A stretch of DNA of 64,000 nt, taken from contig NZ_JAGZMO010000002.1 of the NCBI RefSeq assembly GCF_018364065.1, positions 1-64,000 on the forward strand. The letters are read 5' to 3'. How positions within the stretch are numbered: the stretch's first letter is position 1; every line of letters starts with the position of its first letter. This DNA comes from Veillonella sp. (GTDB taxonomy: Bacteria > Bacillota > Negativicutes > Veillonellales > Veillonellaceae). The notes beneath the pieces are model-generated. The model worked only from the letters and a program-made list of their open reading frames with translations. It searched no databases and had not been told where the DNA came from. Positions 17,081 to 24,619 of this stretch are shown here, in pieces. A program made the position numbers and the translations under genes.

Positions 17081-17222
17081 CACCATTTGCAGGCAGCCTT
17101 AGTCATCACCGGCCATATAACACCTCCCGGCAAGCCCTAACACCACTTGCGGGATACCTTAATCACGGTGATGAATAAAAACTGCTCGCAACCTTAACAC
17201 CTTTGCGAGCAGTTTCTTTTTG
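17065..17222 (+). repeat. Three hairpins of a ~60-bp repeat sharing one loop, last is the thi terminator
   Basis: Three hairpins spaced 60 and 58 bp apart have loop sequence CC(C/T)TAACACC but different stems: TGCCTGCAAA/TTTGCAGGCA (17065-17095), CCCGGCAAG/CTTGCGGG (17126-17153) and AACTGCTCGCAA/TTGCGAGCAGTT (17180-17214). The stems change on both sides and pairing is kept. The first contains the thiE stop codon; only the third is followed by a T-run and is the likely operon terminator. Confidence 0.8.
17179..17222 (+). terminator. Terminator of the thi operon
   Basis: Stem AACTGCTCGCAA/TTGCGAGCAGTT with a 10-nt loop, followed by TCTTTTTG. It is the third member of the hairpin repeat after thiE and the only one with a U-tract. 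Confidence 0.85.
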
Positions 17223-17238
17223 TTCAAAATTACTTTTA

Positions 17239-17365
17239 AAAGACTTAGCGTATAGCGTTTTTACCTTTAAAGGATCTCAATGTATAGAGGTTTTACTTTT
17301 TCAGGACTCTCAAAGAATCTAACTTGTACTTTTCAACAATCTCAAGGGATATAACTTTTACTCTT
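17239..17365. repeat. Degenerate 31-33-bp tandem repeats
   Basis: About four imperfect units, near 17240, 17270, 17301 and 17334, share a pattern close to GGA-CTCTCAA-G-ATAGA followed by TTTTACTTTT. They lie between the thi terminator and the inverted repeat at 17374-17479. No reading frame is conserved through them. Confidence 0.55.
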
Positions 17366-17373
17366 TAGACAAC

Positions 17374-17479
17374 AAAAACACCTTAATCGTCGGTTTGGTA
17401 AGATACAACTAGCGGCCATCAGAGCTATTCCTGGTCAACTGTGAAACTTTCCATATGTACCATTGATTAAGGTGTTTTT
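17374..17479. repeat. 15-bp perfect inverted repeat enclosing 76 nt (bidirectional terminator or RNA element)
   Basis: AAAAACACCTTAATC (17374-17388) is repeated inverted and without mismatch at 17465-17479. The plus strand continues with T7 and the minus strand with TTTTGTTG, so it could terminate the thi transcript and aspA from either side. The 76-nt interior is not obviously structured, which is unusual for a simple terminator. Confidence 0.65.
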
Positions 17480-17520
17480 TTAACCCTTACAATTTATATA
17501 TTTGCCATGAGCAAGTAATA

Positions 17521-18936
17521 TTAGTTCCCTTTTACCTTTAAAATGTCCGCTCCGGCGATGCCCGGTTTAGTCATTTCAGCAGGTGATAAGATATGTTCCA
17601 TATCTTCTTTGGACAATAAGCCTTTTTCAAGGATAATATCCTTAATAGCACGGCCTGTTGTGTACGCTTCTTTTGCCAATGCGGATGTATTTTCATAACC
17701 GATATGTGGCAATAAGGCTGTAACGATACCCACACTGCGGTCCAACCAGTACTGACAACGTTCGCGATCCACTTCAAGATCGATAAGTAATTTATCAACG
17801 AACGTGTTTACGCCATTTTTCAGATAGCACATGGAGTTGAACAAGTTATAGGCGATAACAGGTTCCATTACGTTCAATTCGAACTGACCGTTTTCAACGC
17901 CCAAGGTTACAGCCAAGTCGTTGGACACAACCTGGTAGCAAACCTGATTCAACACTTCTGCGATAACAGGGTTTACTTTCCCCGGCATAATGCTGGAGCC
18001 CGGTTGACGTGCAGGCAACTTCAATTCGCCAATACCGCAACGAGGGCCGGAAGCCATTAAACGGAAGTCGTTAGCCATCTTGATCAATACAAGGGCTGTT
18101 ACTTTAAGACCGCTGGAAATGTCAGCAAAAATATCTGTATTGTTAGTAGCATCGATTAGGTTGTCGGCTGTAAGGAATTCTTCACCAACAACGGAGGACA
18201 ATTCACCTACTACATCGTGAATGTATTTAGGTTCCGCATTGAGACCTGTACCTACGGCAGTAGCACCCATGTTTACTGTGTGAGCTGCTACGATAGCCGA
18301 TTCAATACGGCGAATACCGCGGCGAACGCCGGACGCATAAGCGCCCATTTCCTGGCCTAATGTGATTGGCACCGCGTCTTGTAAATGAGTACGGCCCATT
18401 TTCAACACTTCTTTATATTCTTCAGCTTTCTTTTCAAGCTCATCAACTAAGCGTTGAAGGGCTGCAATTAAAGGCTTGCTCTTTAAAATCGCACATACTT
18501 TAATAGCTGTTGGGAATGTATCATTGGTGGACTGTGCCATGTTGCAATGATTGTTTGGCGAAATGATGTCATAACGACCTTTGGCTTCGCCTAAAATTTC
18601 CAAACCGCGATTAGCCAACACTTCGTTCATGTTCATGTTAAATGAAGTACCTGCACCGCCTTGGATCGGATCAACCGGAAATTGATCTACAAAACCGCCG
18701 GCAATAATTTCGTCAGCTGCGCGAACAATTGCATTACCAATGCGCTCTTCCATACGGCCGGTTTTCATATTCGCCAAAGCACAGGCTTTCTTTACCATGG
18801 CCATGGAGCGAATAAAATCATGGTCGAGGTGCTTACCGGTAATGTTGAAATTTTCCATTGCCCGCAAAGTTTGAACTCCGTAGTACAATTCATCTGCAAC
18901 TTCTAATTCCCCTAAAAAATCTCGTTCTGTACGCAT
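17521..18936 (-). CDS. aspA: Aspartate ammonia-lyase (aspartase)
   Basis: Reversible deamination of L-aspartate to fumarate and ammonia, cytoplasmic homotetramer. About 471 residues with the fumarase/aspartase signature GSSIMPGKVN at about 313-322, the TNDTFPTA segment and the GRTHLQDAVP active-site loop. Start chosen at the ATG at 18936 (MRTERDFLGE) with TGAGG 6 nt upstream; the ATG four codons earlier has poor spacing. Fumarate hydratase is the alternative family member, but the N-terminus and KVNPVIAEV context favour aspartase. In this metabolism it would feed fumarate respiration or succinate/propionate formation. Confidence 0.92.
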   Translation of the reverse strand: MRTERDFLGELEVADELYYGVQTLRAMENFNITGKHLDHDFIRSMAMVKKACALANMKTGRMEERIGNAIVRAADEIIAGGFVDQFPVDPIQGGAGTSFNMNMNEVLANRGLEILGEAKGRYDIISPNNHCNMAQSTNDTFPTAIKVCAILKSKPLIAALQRLVDELEKKAEEYKEVLKMGRTHLQDAVPITLGQEMGAYASGVRRGIRRIESAIVAAHTVNMGATAVGTGLNAEPKYIHDVVGELSSVVGEEFLTADNLIDATNNTDIFADISSGLKVTALVLIKMANDFRLMASGPRCGIGELKLPARQPGSSIMPGKVNPVIAEVLNQVCYQVVSNDLAVTLGVENGQFELNVMEPVIAYNLFNSMCYLKNGVNTFVDKLLIDLEVDRERCQYWLDRSVGIVTALLPHIGYENTSALAKEAYTTGRAIKDIILEKGLLSKEDMEHILSPAEMTKPGIAGADILKVKGN

Positions 18937-19345
18937 ACTATACCTCATTCCTGTTGTTAATCTACTAAGATCCCTTTATATAAACATGCACTCAGCTTAA
19001 CTTGCGTTGTTTCATGTACAAGTTAATTCGTCCTATAACATGTTTAGTTTGACTAACTTTATTACATTATATCATGTATACATAATACAATGTAAGTAAA
19101 ACCACTCTCAGAGCTATATCAATTAAGTAAGGTTGACGCTGACTCGTCCTATTTTTTCGTTTTTTTCTATAGAGAATACATTAAACATCTGTACTTACGG
19201 CGTATATTAAAAATGACTTCCAGGAATAGTTAAAGTTTTTCTATTACTTTAATTAAAATTTATATAAAACTCCCTATTAATTATCTCAAATAAAATGCCA
19301 TGAAATTATTTGCGTGATAATCGGCAGTCCATTGACTCCCATAAA
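18937..19345. other. Intergenic region between aspA and the PfpI terminator
   Basis: Contains a likely aspA promoter: minus-strand TGATATAAT (extended -10, hexamer 19066-19071), giving a leader of about 120 nt. The remainder to 19345 is AT-rich with no ORF, RNA gene or repeat that I can support. Confidence 0.5.
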
Positions 19346-19401
19346 TAAAAAAAGCGGTTTGAAGCCCTTATCTCCTATAAGTTCCTTCAAACCACTTTGT
19401 A
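19346..19401 (-). terminator. Terminator after the PfpI-family gene
   Basis: Minus-strand AAGTGGTTTGAAG pairs with CTTCAAACCGCTT and is followed by a seven-T run. It lies just after the stop of the gene at 19424-20005. Confidence 0.85.
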
Positions 19402-19423
19402 ACCGTACTTTTAATTATGACCT

Positions 19424-20005
19424 TTAAAACGAATCATGATCCGCATCATCGTTCCAATGGTATTCCATGCCGCTATAAATTTCCACAGCTTTATCCAGTC
19501 CATATTGGTCGCGAATGAAGCCTAGTGCCATATCAATCCCGGCGGAAACGCCGGCCGATGTATAAAACTTTCCGTCGTGAACCCAGCGCGCCTGTCGTTC
19601 CCACTGCACCTCATCACGTTGGCTCTTCACCCAATCAAAGGCCCGCTTATTCGTAGTGGCCCGTTTGCCATCTAAAACGCCGGTCTTCGCCACTAATGCG
19701 GAACCTGTGCAAACACAAAGTACAAATTCGGAGCGAGTGGCAGCGTCGCCTAATGCGTTAAGAAATGCCGTGTTATTCACTTCATCACGGCTGCCCCAAC
19801 CGCCCGGCACCAATATAATGCCATTGTCTTCAATAACCGACATCGGTTCTGTTTCAATGCGAATGGATTGATGATTGGTAACAATGCCACCTTCAAGAGA
19901 CACATAGCGGATTTGGAAGTCTTCAATACGTGCTAATGCTTCAATAGGGCCGAATGCATCAAGAGCTGTGAAGTTTTTGTACAAAATTACATATACGTCT
20001 TGCAT
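19424..20005 (-). CDS. DJ-1/PfpI family protein
   Basis: A 193-residue protein of the glutamine-amidotransferase-like DJ-1/PfpI superfamily. It starts MQDVYVILYKNFTALDAFGP and has the nucleophile-elbow cysteine in VLCVCTGSALVAKTG and the GIILVPGGWGSRD strand, resembling the AraC-associated or isonitrile-hydratase branch rather than the protease branch. No AraC helix-turn-helix is attached. Start at the ATG at 20005, with AGGAGG 6 nt upstream. Substrate unknown; monocistronic by its own terminator. Confidence 0.8.
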   Translation of the reverse strand: MQDVYVILYKNFTALDAFGPIEALARIEDFQIRYVSLEGGIVTNHQSIRIETEPMSVIEDNGIILVPGGWGSRDEVNNTAFLNALGDAATRSEFVLCVCTGSALVAKTGVLDGKRATTNKRAFDWVKSQRDEVQWERQARWVHDGKFYTSAGVSAGIDMALGFIRDQYGLDKAVEIYSGMEYHWNDDADHDSF

Positions 20006-20270
20006 ATTAACCTCCTGTAACACTTCTTACTGTTGCCATTATTATGTCTGTTACAATTACTGGTACTATTACTATTACTGGTACTATAGTTATAGTTATT
20101 GCTATTAATACCATTAATGCCATTATTACTTTCATTATATATGACGGTTTATTCGCAAGCAATATCCGGGTATATAACTGTTGCCCATCAACTTTTCCCG
20201 TAAACTATATGCAACTAATCTACGATTCTGCGATGGTTTGTGCTCGCTCCAATTGACGGCCTAAAAACTC
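20006..20270. other. Intergenic, low-complexity ATT/ACT sequence
   Basis: Positions about 20040-20140 are an irregular simple-sequence stretch built from ATTACTGGTACTATT-like units. No gene is supported; a 70-codon open frame here merely reads through the repeats. The region would contain the promoter of the PfpI-family gene, but I see no strong match. Confidence 0.5.
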
Positions 20271-20318
20271 ATCACCCGGAGGCTGTGCCATAATGACAAG
20301 CCTTCCGGGTGATAAGTA
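20271..20318 (-). terminator. Terminator after the WYL regulator
   Basis: Minus-strand ATCACCCGGAAGGCT pairs with AGCCTCCGGGTGAT (one bulge), followed by GAGTTTTTAGG. It lies about 145 nt after the WYL-gene stop, so the 23-bp repeats at 20339-20449 would be in that gene's 3' untranslated region. Confidence 0.6.
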
Positions 20319-20338
20319 AAGGAGGATAAAAATATATC

Positions 20339-20449
20339 AAGTTAATGCCGATAACTCTATTAAGTTAATGCTGATAAGTCTATTAAGTTATTACTGACAA
20401 ATTAGGGTACTGCCGGTAATTCTATTCAATTAATACCGATAGTCTCTTG
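20339..20449. repeat. Degenerate 23-bp tandem repeat
   Basis: Units at 20339-20361 and 20362-20384 differ at two positions (AAGTTAATGC-GATAA-TCTATT). A third (20385-20407) and a last unit (20427-20449) are more diverged, and a 19-nt shortened unit lies between them. The array begins within 10 nt of the WYL-gene stop codon and ends before its likely terminator. Confidence 0.75.
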
Positions 20450-20457
20450 AGTCTATA

Positions 20458-21438
20458 CTAGTAATTCTTCAACATGGCCTGTAATTCTGTCTTCATATCT
20501 TCCACAAATTCCGGCGGTTCCAGTACCTTAACGCGTCGGCCCTGTCCCAATAGGTAATGTTTAATCCCCATGCCGAATACTTCCGCCTCGATGAGGGCTG
20601 TTTTTTCTTCCAGGGACAACACTGTGGCTGTAGGAATTCGATCCAGCACGGATTGCAGCGAGTCACCGGTATAAGTAAACTTAACCTTTTGCGGTTTCCC
20701 TGCGTGCATAAACTGAACTTTATTCCGCAAATTGCCTTCGTCAAAATCTACATCTTTCGTCAGTTCGAAATTGCGACGATGTTCTTTCACGCCTACAATG
20801 CGATCTACACGATACAAAATCGGCACATAATCAGTTGTACCTTCGTTGTTCAACCAATAGCCGACCAGGTAAAAATAATATTCGGAAAATAACAATGCCA
20901 CCGGTTGGATGGTGCGATTTACCTTCTCCATATTAGCCTTATAATAGGTAATCGTTATTTCCGTATGGCTCTGGATGCAGCGTGTAAGGCGCCACACCAT
21001 ATCGATTACATCTTGGCCGATATGCTCCACCGGTACATAGCGGTGCAGTTCTTTCTTAATCAGCTGTTCCACCAACACTCTGTCGCGACAGGTCGTCAGC
21101 ATTTTCAGCTTGCCCACAAGGCGCAACAAATCGTTGCGACGTAATGCGCGGGTACCGATTAAAATCTTAATCAGCACCATAAGCTCTTCGTTTTGGAGCA
21201 TCGAGTCGAATTGTAACTGATACCCTTTCATTTGGCCGTTATATTGAAGCTCTGTATGCCCTACGAGCTCCCGATTTTCCGCCAAAAAGTTTTTAATCGT
21301 AGCCAAATAGCGGGAAATAGTCTTCGTCGTTACCTCGTATTCATTGGCTAAAGCCTGTACATTGAGGAGTTCCCCCTTCATGGCCCGATATAAGATAGCA
21401 AGCACGCGATTGTTTTTGTCAAAATTTTGTCGATTCAT
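20458..21438 (-). CDS. WYL-domain transcriptional regulator
   Basis: About 326 residues. N-terminal winged helix-turn-helix of DeoR/HTH_11 type (RVLAILYRAMKGELLNVQALANEYEVTTKTISRYL, residues ~10-45) followed by a WYL sensor domain (ITITYYKANMEKVNRTIQPVALLFSEYYFYLVGYWLN, PILYRVDRIVGV) and the C-terminal WCX region. WYL proteins bind nucleic-acid or nucleotide ligands and often regulate defence or stress genes. The ATG at 21438 has AGGGGA upstream; a GTG seven codons earlier lacks a ribosome-binding site. Neighbouring the Xre regulator; the target is unknown. Confidence 0.85.
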   Translation of the reverse strand: MNRQNFDKNNRVLAILYRAMKGELLNVQALANEYEVTTKTISRYLATIKNFLAENRELVGHTELQYNGQMKGYQLQFDSMLQNEELMVLIKILIGTRALRRNDLLRLVGKLKMLTTCRDRVLVEQLIKKELHRYVPVEHIGQDVIDMVWRLTRCIQSHTEITITYYKANMEKVNRTIQPVALLFSEYYFYLVGYWLNNEGTTDYVPILYRVDRIVGVKEHRRNFELTKDVDFDEGNLRNKVQFMHAGKPQKVKFTYTGDSLQSVLDRIPTATVLSLEEKTALIEAEVFGMGIKHYLLGQGRRVKVLEPPEFVEDMKTELQAMLKNY

Positions 21439-21524
21439 AATATCCCCTGTTATAAACACTAATTCCTATAGTATGTATTCAACATAAACTTTAACTTATC
21501 CTTCAATCGCCCCAATAGCCATCG

Positions 21525-21818
21525 TTAAACAAATTCGTCAAACGGCTCTTCCCACAGATCCATTTGCTTCAGTAATTCTTCTTCCTCTGCCGACAGTTCG
21601 AGCAGCATTCGTATATTAATTCCCAGGCCGTTGGCCAAAGTATAAAGCATATCAATAGAGAGATTATCATTATAGCTGCCACGTTCTACTTTATTAATCG
21701 TGCTGCGGCTCATGCTCACTCTATCAGCCAGCTCCTGCTGTTTTAAACCACGCAAAGTTCTGTAAAACGCAACTTTGGCACCGATTAACTTCAATAATTG
21801 TTTCAACGTATAAGACAT
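21525..21818 (-). CDS. Xre-family helix-turn-helix protein
   Basis: A 97-residue single-domain regulator. The HTH spans about residues 15-70 (FYRTLRGLKQQELADRVSMSRSTINKVERGSYNDNLSIDMLYTLANGLGI), followed by an acidic tail. ATG at 21818 is preceded by GAGGTG. It lies 86 nt upstream of the WYL gene on the same strand. The form resembles antitoxin-like or phage-type repressors, but no toxin gene is adjacent. Function beyond DNA binding is not recognisable. Confidence 0.8.
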   Translation of the reverse strand: MSYTLKQLLKLIGAKVAFYRTLRGLKQQELADRVSMSRSTINKVERGSYNDNLSIDMLYTLANGLGINIRMLLELSAEEEELLKQMDLWEEPFDEFV

Positions 21819-22123
21819 TATTCACACACCTCAAACTACACTAACGGATAATTGACTCTACATTGTTTGCTTACTAATACCATAACAAAAAGACGCGACA
21901 GAAGCCTGTCCGAGTAAAGTCAACCTTCATTATTTTCTTATATTTAGTATGTCATAAAACGTTTAATCATGAAACACATTAATAGTCGCCATAATTTACT
22001 ATATTATCCCAAAATCAAGATAATATATCACATAAATCGACTTAAGTAGAATTTAAACCTGCAAAAATCATGTTACATTCGAGTTATTTCTGTATGCCTG
22101 CCCGGTAAAATTACAAGCTAAAT
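21819..22123. other. Intergenic region with no supported gene
   Basis: AT-rich sequence upstream of the Xre gene. It must hold that gene's promoter, but no strong -35/-10 pair stands out; I see no repeats or RNA gene. Confidence 0.4.
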
Positions 22124-22158
22124 ATAAAAAGAGCGATGACCTGTATCATCGCTCTTTC
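22124..22158 (-). terminator. Terminator after the esterase remnant / PQQ-dehydrogenase locus
   Basis: Minus-strand AAGAGCGATGAT pairs with ATCATCGCTCTT around a short loop, followed by TTTTTATA. Confidence 0.85.
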
Positions 22159-22169
22159 GCTTGTTCTAT

Positions 22170-22391
22170 TTATTTCTCCACAAATTCTCTATCGATTTTA
22201 TCCCAAAATGCCACATGGTGATCGCGTCCAAATTGACCTTCGTTCATATGTGCATCAGGTAAGGTAAATATCATATAGTTTTCGCGGTTCGGATTATATG
22301 CTGTCCACTCAGTCTGTTTATTGATTTCACCGGCATTCGCCCAAAGCTGTACCATTTTATCCGCCAGCTTCTGCTGGTCAGCGTTCAATGC
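22170..22391 (-). pseudogene. C-terminal remnant of a type B carboxylesterase
   Basis: A 72-residue open stretch that resembles the last part of a carboxylesterase/para-nitrobenzyl esterase: DQQKLADKMVQLWANAGEIN then TEWTAYNPNRENYMIF and DHHVAFWDKI. A full enzyme has about 500 residues, and no start codon with a ribosome-binding site is present. It lies in the same frame as the upstream sugar dehydrogenase, immediately after that gene's TAA stop, so it looks like what is left after a deletion. A short real protein cannot be excluded. Confidence 0.6.
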
Positions 22392-22418
22392 GGTATGATG
22401 ATTTTTATTATACTCACC

Positions 22419-23832
22419 TTACTTACCGCTCTTATCGCCCGTATATTCGATTACGATGATGGCGCCCTTATTTTCCATTTCTGTAATTGGCTTGCCATCT
22501 TTACCGAGAGCATTGCCTCCGTTATCTGTAGCCACATAGAGTTTTGTAGTATCCGGGCTTACGATAACATTGCGGTAACGGTTATTTGTTTTGAACAGTT
22601 TTTCTACATCGCCCTGAACCTGTTCCTTCTTGCCATCAAGTTTCACTCGATAGATGGCGCCACTCTTAAGTGTCGTAATGAGTAGCGAATTTTGCCATTC
22701 TTTAATTTTCCCATTGTCCGGATAGTAAGTAACGCTGGAAGGCGCAATAGTCGGCCAGCCTACATAGTAAAGCGGTGCATAGGTTTCATCTGCGAAGTTA
22801 TATCCATTGCGGACAACATTAAAGGATTTGAGCGGATCTTTAAGGTTCGGCGCATTAAAGTCGGTTTCCTGCTGAGTTGGAACGCCTGCCGGAATGTAGT
22901 TCGGATCGAATTTTTCCTGTAACTCTTTTGGAGCCTTGGAATAGTTTGCATACACATAGGATTCATTATCTCTAAAGCCTGCCACATATGGCCAGCCATA
23001 GTTGCCGCCTTTTTCAATTAGATTCAGCACATCATCCGTAGACGGACCATGTTCTGTCGCAAAGAGCTTATCGCCAACAAACGTGAGCCCCTGGGAGTTG
23101 CGGAATCCATAGGCATATACATGACTTTGGACACCATTCAATACAGGATTATCATCAGGAATGGAACCATCTACATTGAGGCGCAAAATTTTTGCCCGGA
23201 TAAAGACTATAGTCATTATTTGCTACCTGCTCTACCGTCGGTAACATCTGCGACTGAATTTCATCTGCTACGTGAGTCCCCTGATTATGTCCTTGGTCGC
23301 CGATAGTATAGTAAAGCTTGCCATCCGGTCCGAAGCGGAGACGACCGGAGTTATGGTCAACGCTTGCAGGTAGATTATCGAGGATAACAGTCTCATCACG
23401 AAGTGTCTCTGTCTTAGGATCATAGGTCATGCGGACAATACGGGCATGTTTTTCACCGTTTACTTCATAGGTATAGGCCGTGTAAATATAGTTATTCCCC
23501 TTAAGGAACTGTGGATCCAGTGCGAGCCCCAGAACCCCTTGATGAGGCGGTGCTGCAAAAGCATTAGTAAAGGTATACAGTACCGTATGTTTACCTGTTT
23601 TTGGATCTACCTTAGAAATCGATTTGTCCTGACGTTCTGTTACCCACAACGAATTGTCCGGACCCCAAAGGACTTCCCATGGAGATCCCAAACCATCTAC
23701 AAGGACAGTGGCCTTGAAAGGCTCTGCAATATTTACCTTGTCTCCATGAGCTGCCTCAACCGCCATATTAAAGCCTACCGTTGCGGTAATGGCGCAAAAG
23801 GCACATAGTGCTGCTGTTGCTAACTTTTTCAT
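22419..23832 (-). pseudogene. PQQ-dependent sugar dehydrogenase-like protein, frameshifted
   Basis: Soluble-glucose-dehydrogenase/YliI-type beta-propeller expected to be exported: an N-terminal signal peptide (MKKLATAALCAFCAITATVG to AEA-A) precedes NIAEPFKATVLVDGLGSPWEV. DHNSGRLRFGPDGKLYYTIGDQG matches the active-site His region. The frame breaks at T5 (23189-23193; A5 on the coding strand): the upstream frame continues into an unrelated tail ending near 23155, while the correct sequence (KILRLNVDGSIPDDNPV) resumes one frame off. One extra base explains this. Together the parts give about 470 residues. Start at 23832 with AAAGGAG. Could be a true mutation, phase variation or a sequencing error. 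Confidence 0.8.
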
Positions 23833-23864
23833 ACTGTTCTCCTTTCGAATAAAATTTTTTAAAA

Positions 23865-23904
23865 AAAGACCGATAAGACTAGGTAAATACTAATCTTATC
23901 GGTC
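23865..23904 (-). terminator. Terminator-like hairpin in the leader of the PQQ-dehydrogenase locus
   Basis: Minus-strand GACCGATAAGA pairs perfectly with TCTTATCGGTC, followed by TTTTTTTAAAAAA. It lies about 30 nt upstream of the 23832 start and downstream of the likely promoter, so an attenuator is plausible; rplL has its own terminator at 24132. Confidence 0.65.
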
Positions 23905-23981
23905 AATAAAACAACTCAAAATATCCTCTAAGCCGGTATTTATCATGTTTAAAGTTTCATATTGTGTTCATCTCTTCTTTC

Positions 23982-24010
23982 ATTATAAAGAAAAAATGAT
24001 TACTTGTACA
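23982..24010 (-). promoter_or_regulatory. Promoter of the PQQ-dehydrogenase locus
   Basis: Minus-strand TGTACA (24005-24010), 17 nt, TATAAT (23982-23987). The -35 hexamer belongs to the first unit of the 21-bp repeat array. Confidence 0.55.
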
Positions 24011-24123
24011 TTAAAATCGATTAATTGTACACTAAAATCGATTATTTGTATATTAAAATTGATTACTTGAATATTAAAATTGATTACTTGAATACTTAAA
24101 TTAATTACTAGTACTCTAAAGTT
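23998..24123. repeat. Six 21-bp tandem repeats
   Basis: Six contiguous units of exactly 21 bp (starts at 23998, 24019, 24040, 24061, 24082, 24103) follow GATTA-TTG-A-A-TAAAAT-, with units 4 and 5 nearly identical and the last most diverged. The array fills the space between the rplL terminator and the promoter of the sugar-dehydrogenase locus. Confidence 0.85.
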
Positions 24124-24131
24124 ACTTGCAT

Positions 24132-24170
24132 AAAAAAAGCACCCCATGGCTTGAGCCACAGGGTGCTTTA
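24132..24170 (-). terminator. Terminator after rplL
   Basis: Minus-strand AAGCACCCTGTGGCT pairs with GCCATGGGGTGCTT around CAA and is followed by T7. It shows that the rplJL transcript ends here rather than continuing to rpoB. Confidence 0.9.
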
Positions 24171-24198
24171 CTTGTTAAGCTAATTCGCTAAACTTAAA

Positions 24199-24570
24199 TT
24201 ATTTAAGTTCAACAGTTGCGCCAGCTTCTTCCAATTTAGCTTTAAGAGCTTCAGCGTCAGCTTTAGGAAGACCTTCTTTAACTGGTGCAGGAGCGCCGTC
24301 AACAACAGCTTTAGCTTCTTTCAAGCCAAGGCCAGTTGCTTCACGAACAACTTTGATAACGCCGATTTTACCAGCGCCAGCGTCTTTAAGAATTACGTCG
24401 AATTCAGATTTTTCTTCGCCTGCGCCAGCAGCACCGCCAGCAGCAGCAACAGCTACTGGAGCAGCTGCAGTTACGTTAAATTTTTCTTCGATAGCTTTTA
24501 CAAGATCATTTAATTCAAGGATAGTTGCTTGTTCCAATTCAGCAACGATGTTTTCAATGTTAAGTGCCAT
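24199..24570 (-). CDS. rplL: 50S ribosomal protein L7/L12
   Basis: Stalk protein that recruits translational GTPases, 123 residues. N-terminal dimerisation domain (ILELNDLVKAIEEKFNV), an Ala/Gly-rich hinge, and the C-terminal factor-binding domain (KSEFDVILKDAGAGKIGVIKVVREATGLGLKEAKAVVDGAP). ATG at 24570 follows GGAGGAAC. It is 49 nt after rplJ. Unusually, the next gene downstream is not rpoB; a strong terminator follows. Confidence 0.97.
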   Translation of the reverse strand: MALNIENIVAELEQATILELNDLVKAIEEKFNVTAAAPVAVAAAGGAAGAGEEKSEFDVILKDAGAGKIGVIKVVREATGLGLKEAKAVVDGAPAPVKEGLPKADAEALKAKLEEAGATVELK

Positions 24571-24619
24571 GATATAGTTCCTCCACTAATTCTATTTTGT
24601 AATAATGTTTTGTTACTTA

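Noticed and set aside
23185..23193. Programmed ribosomal frameshift in the sugar dehydrogenase
   Set aside because: A +1 shift would be required at A5T4, which is not a known slippery site, and no stimulatory structure is evident; mutation or error is simpler.
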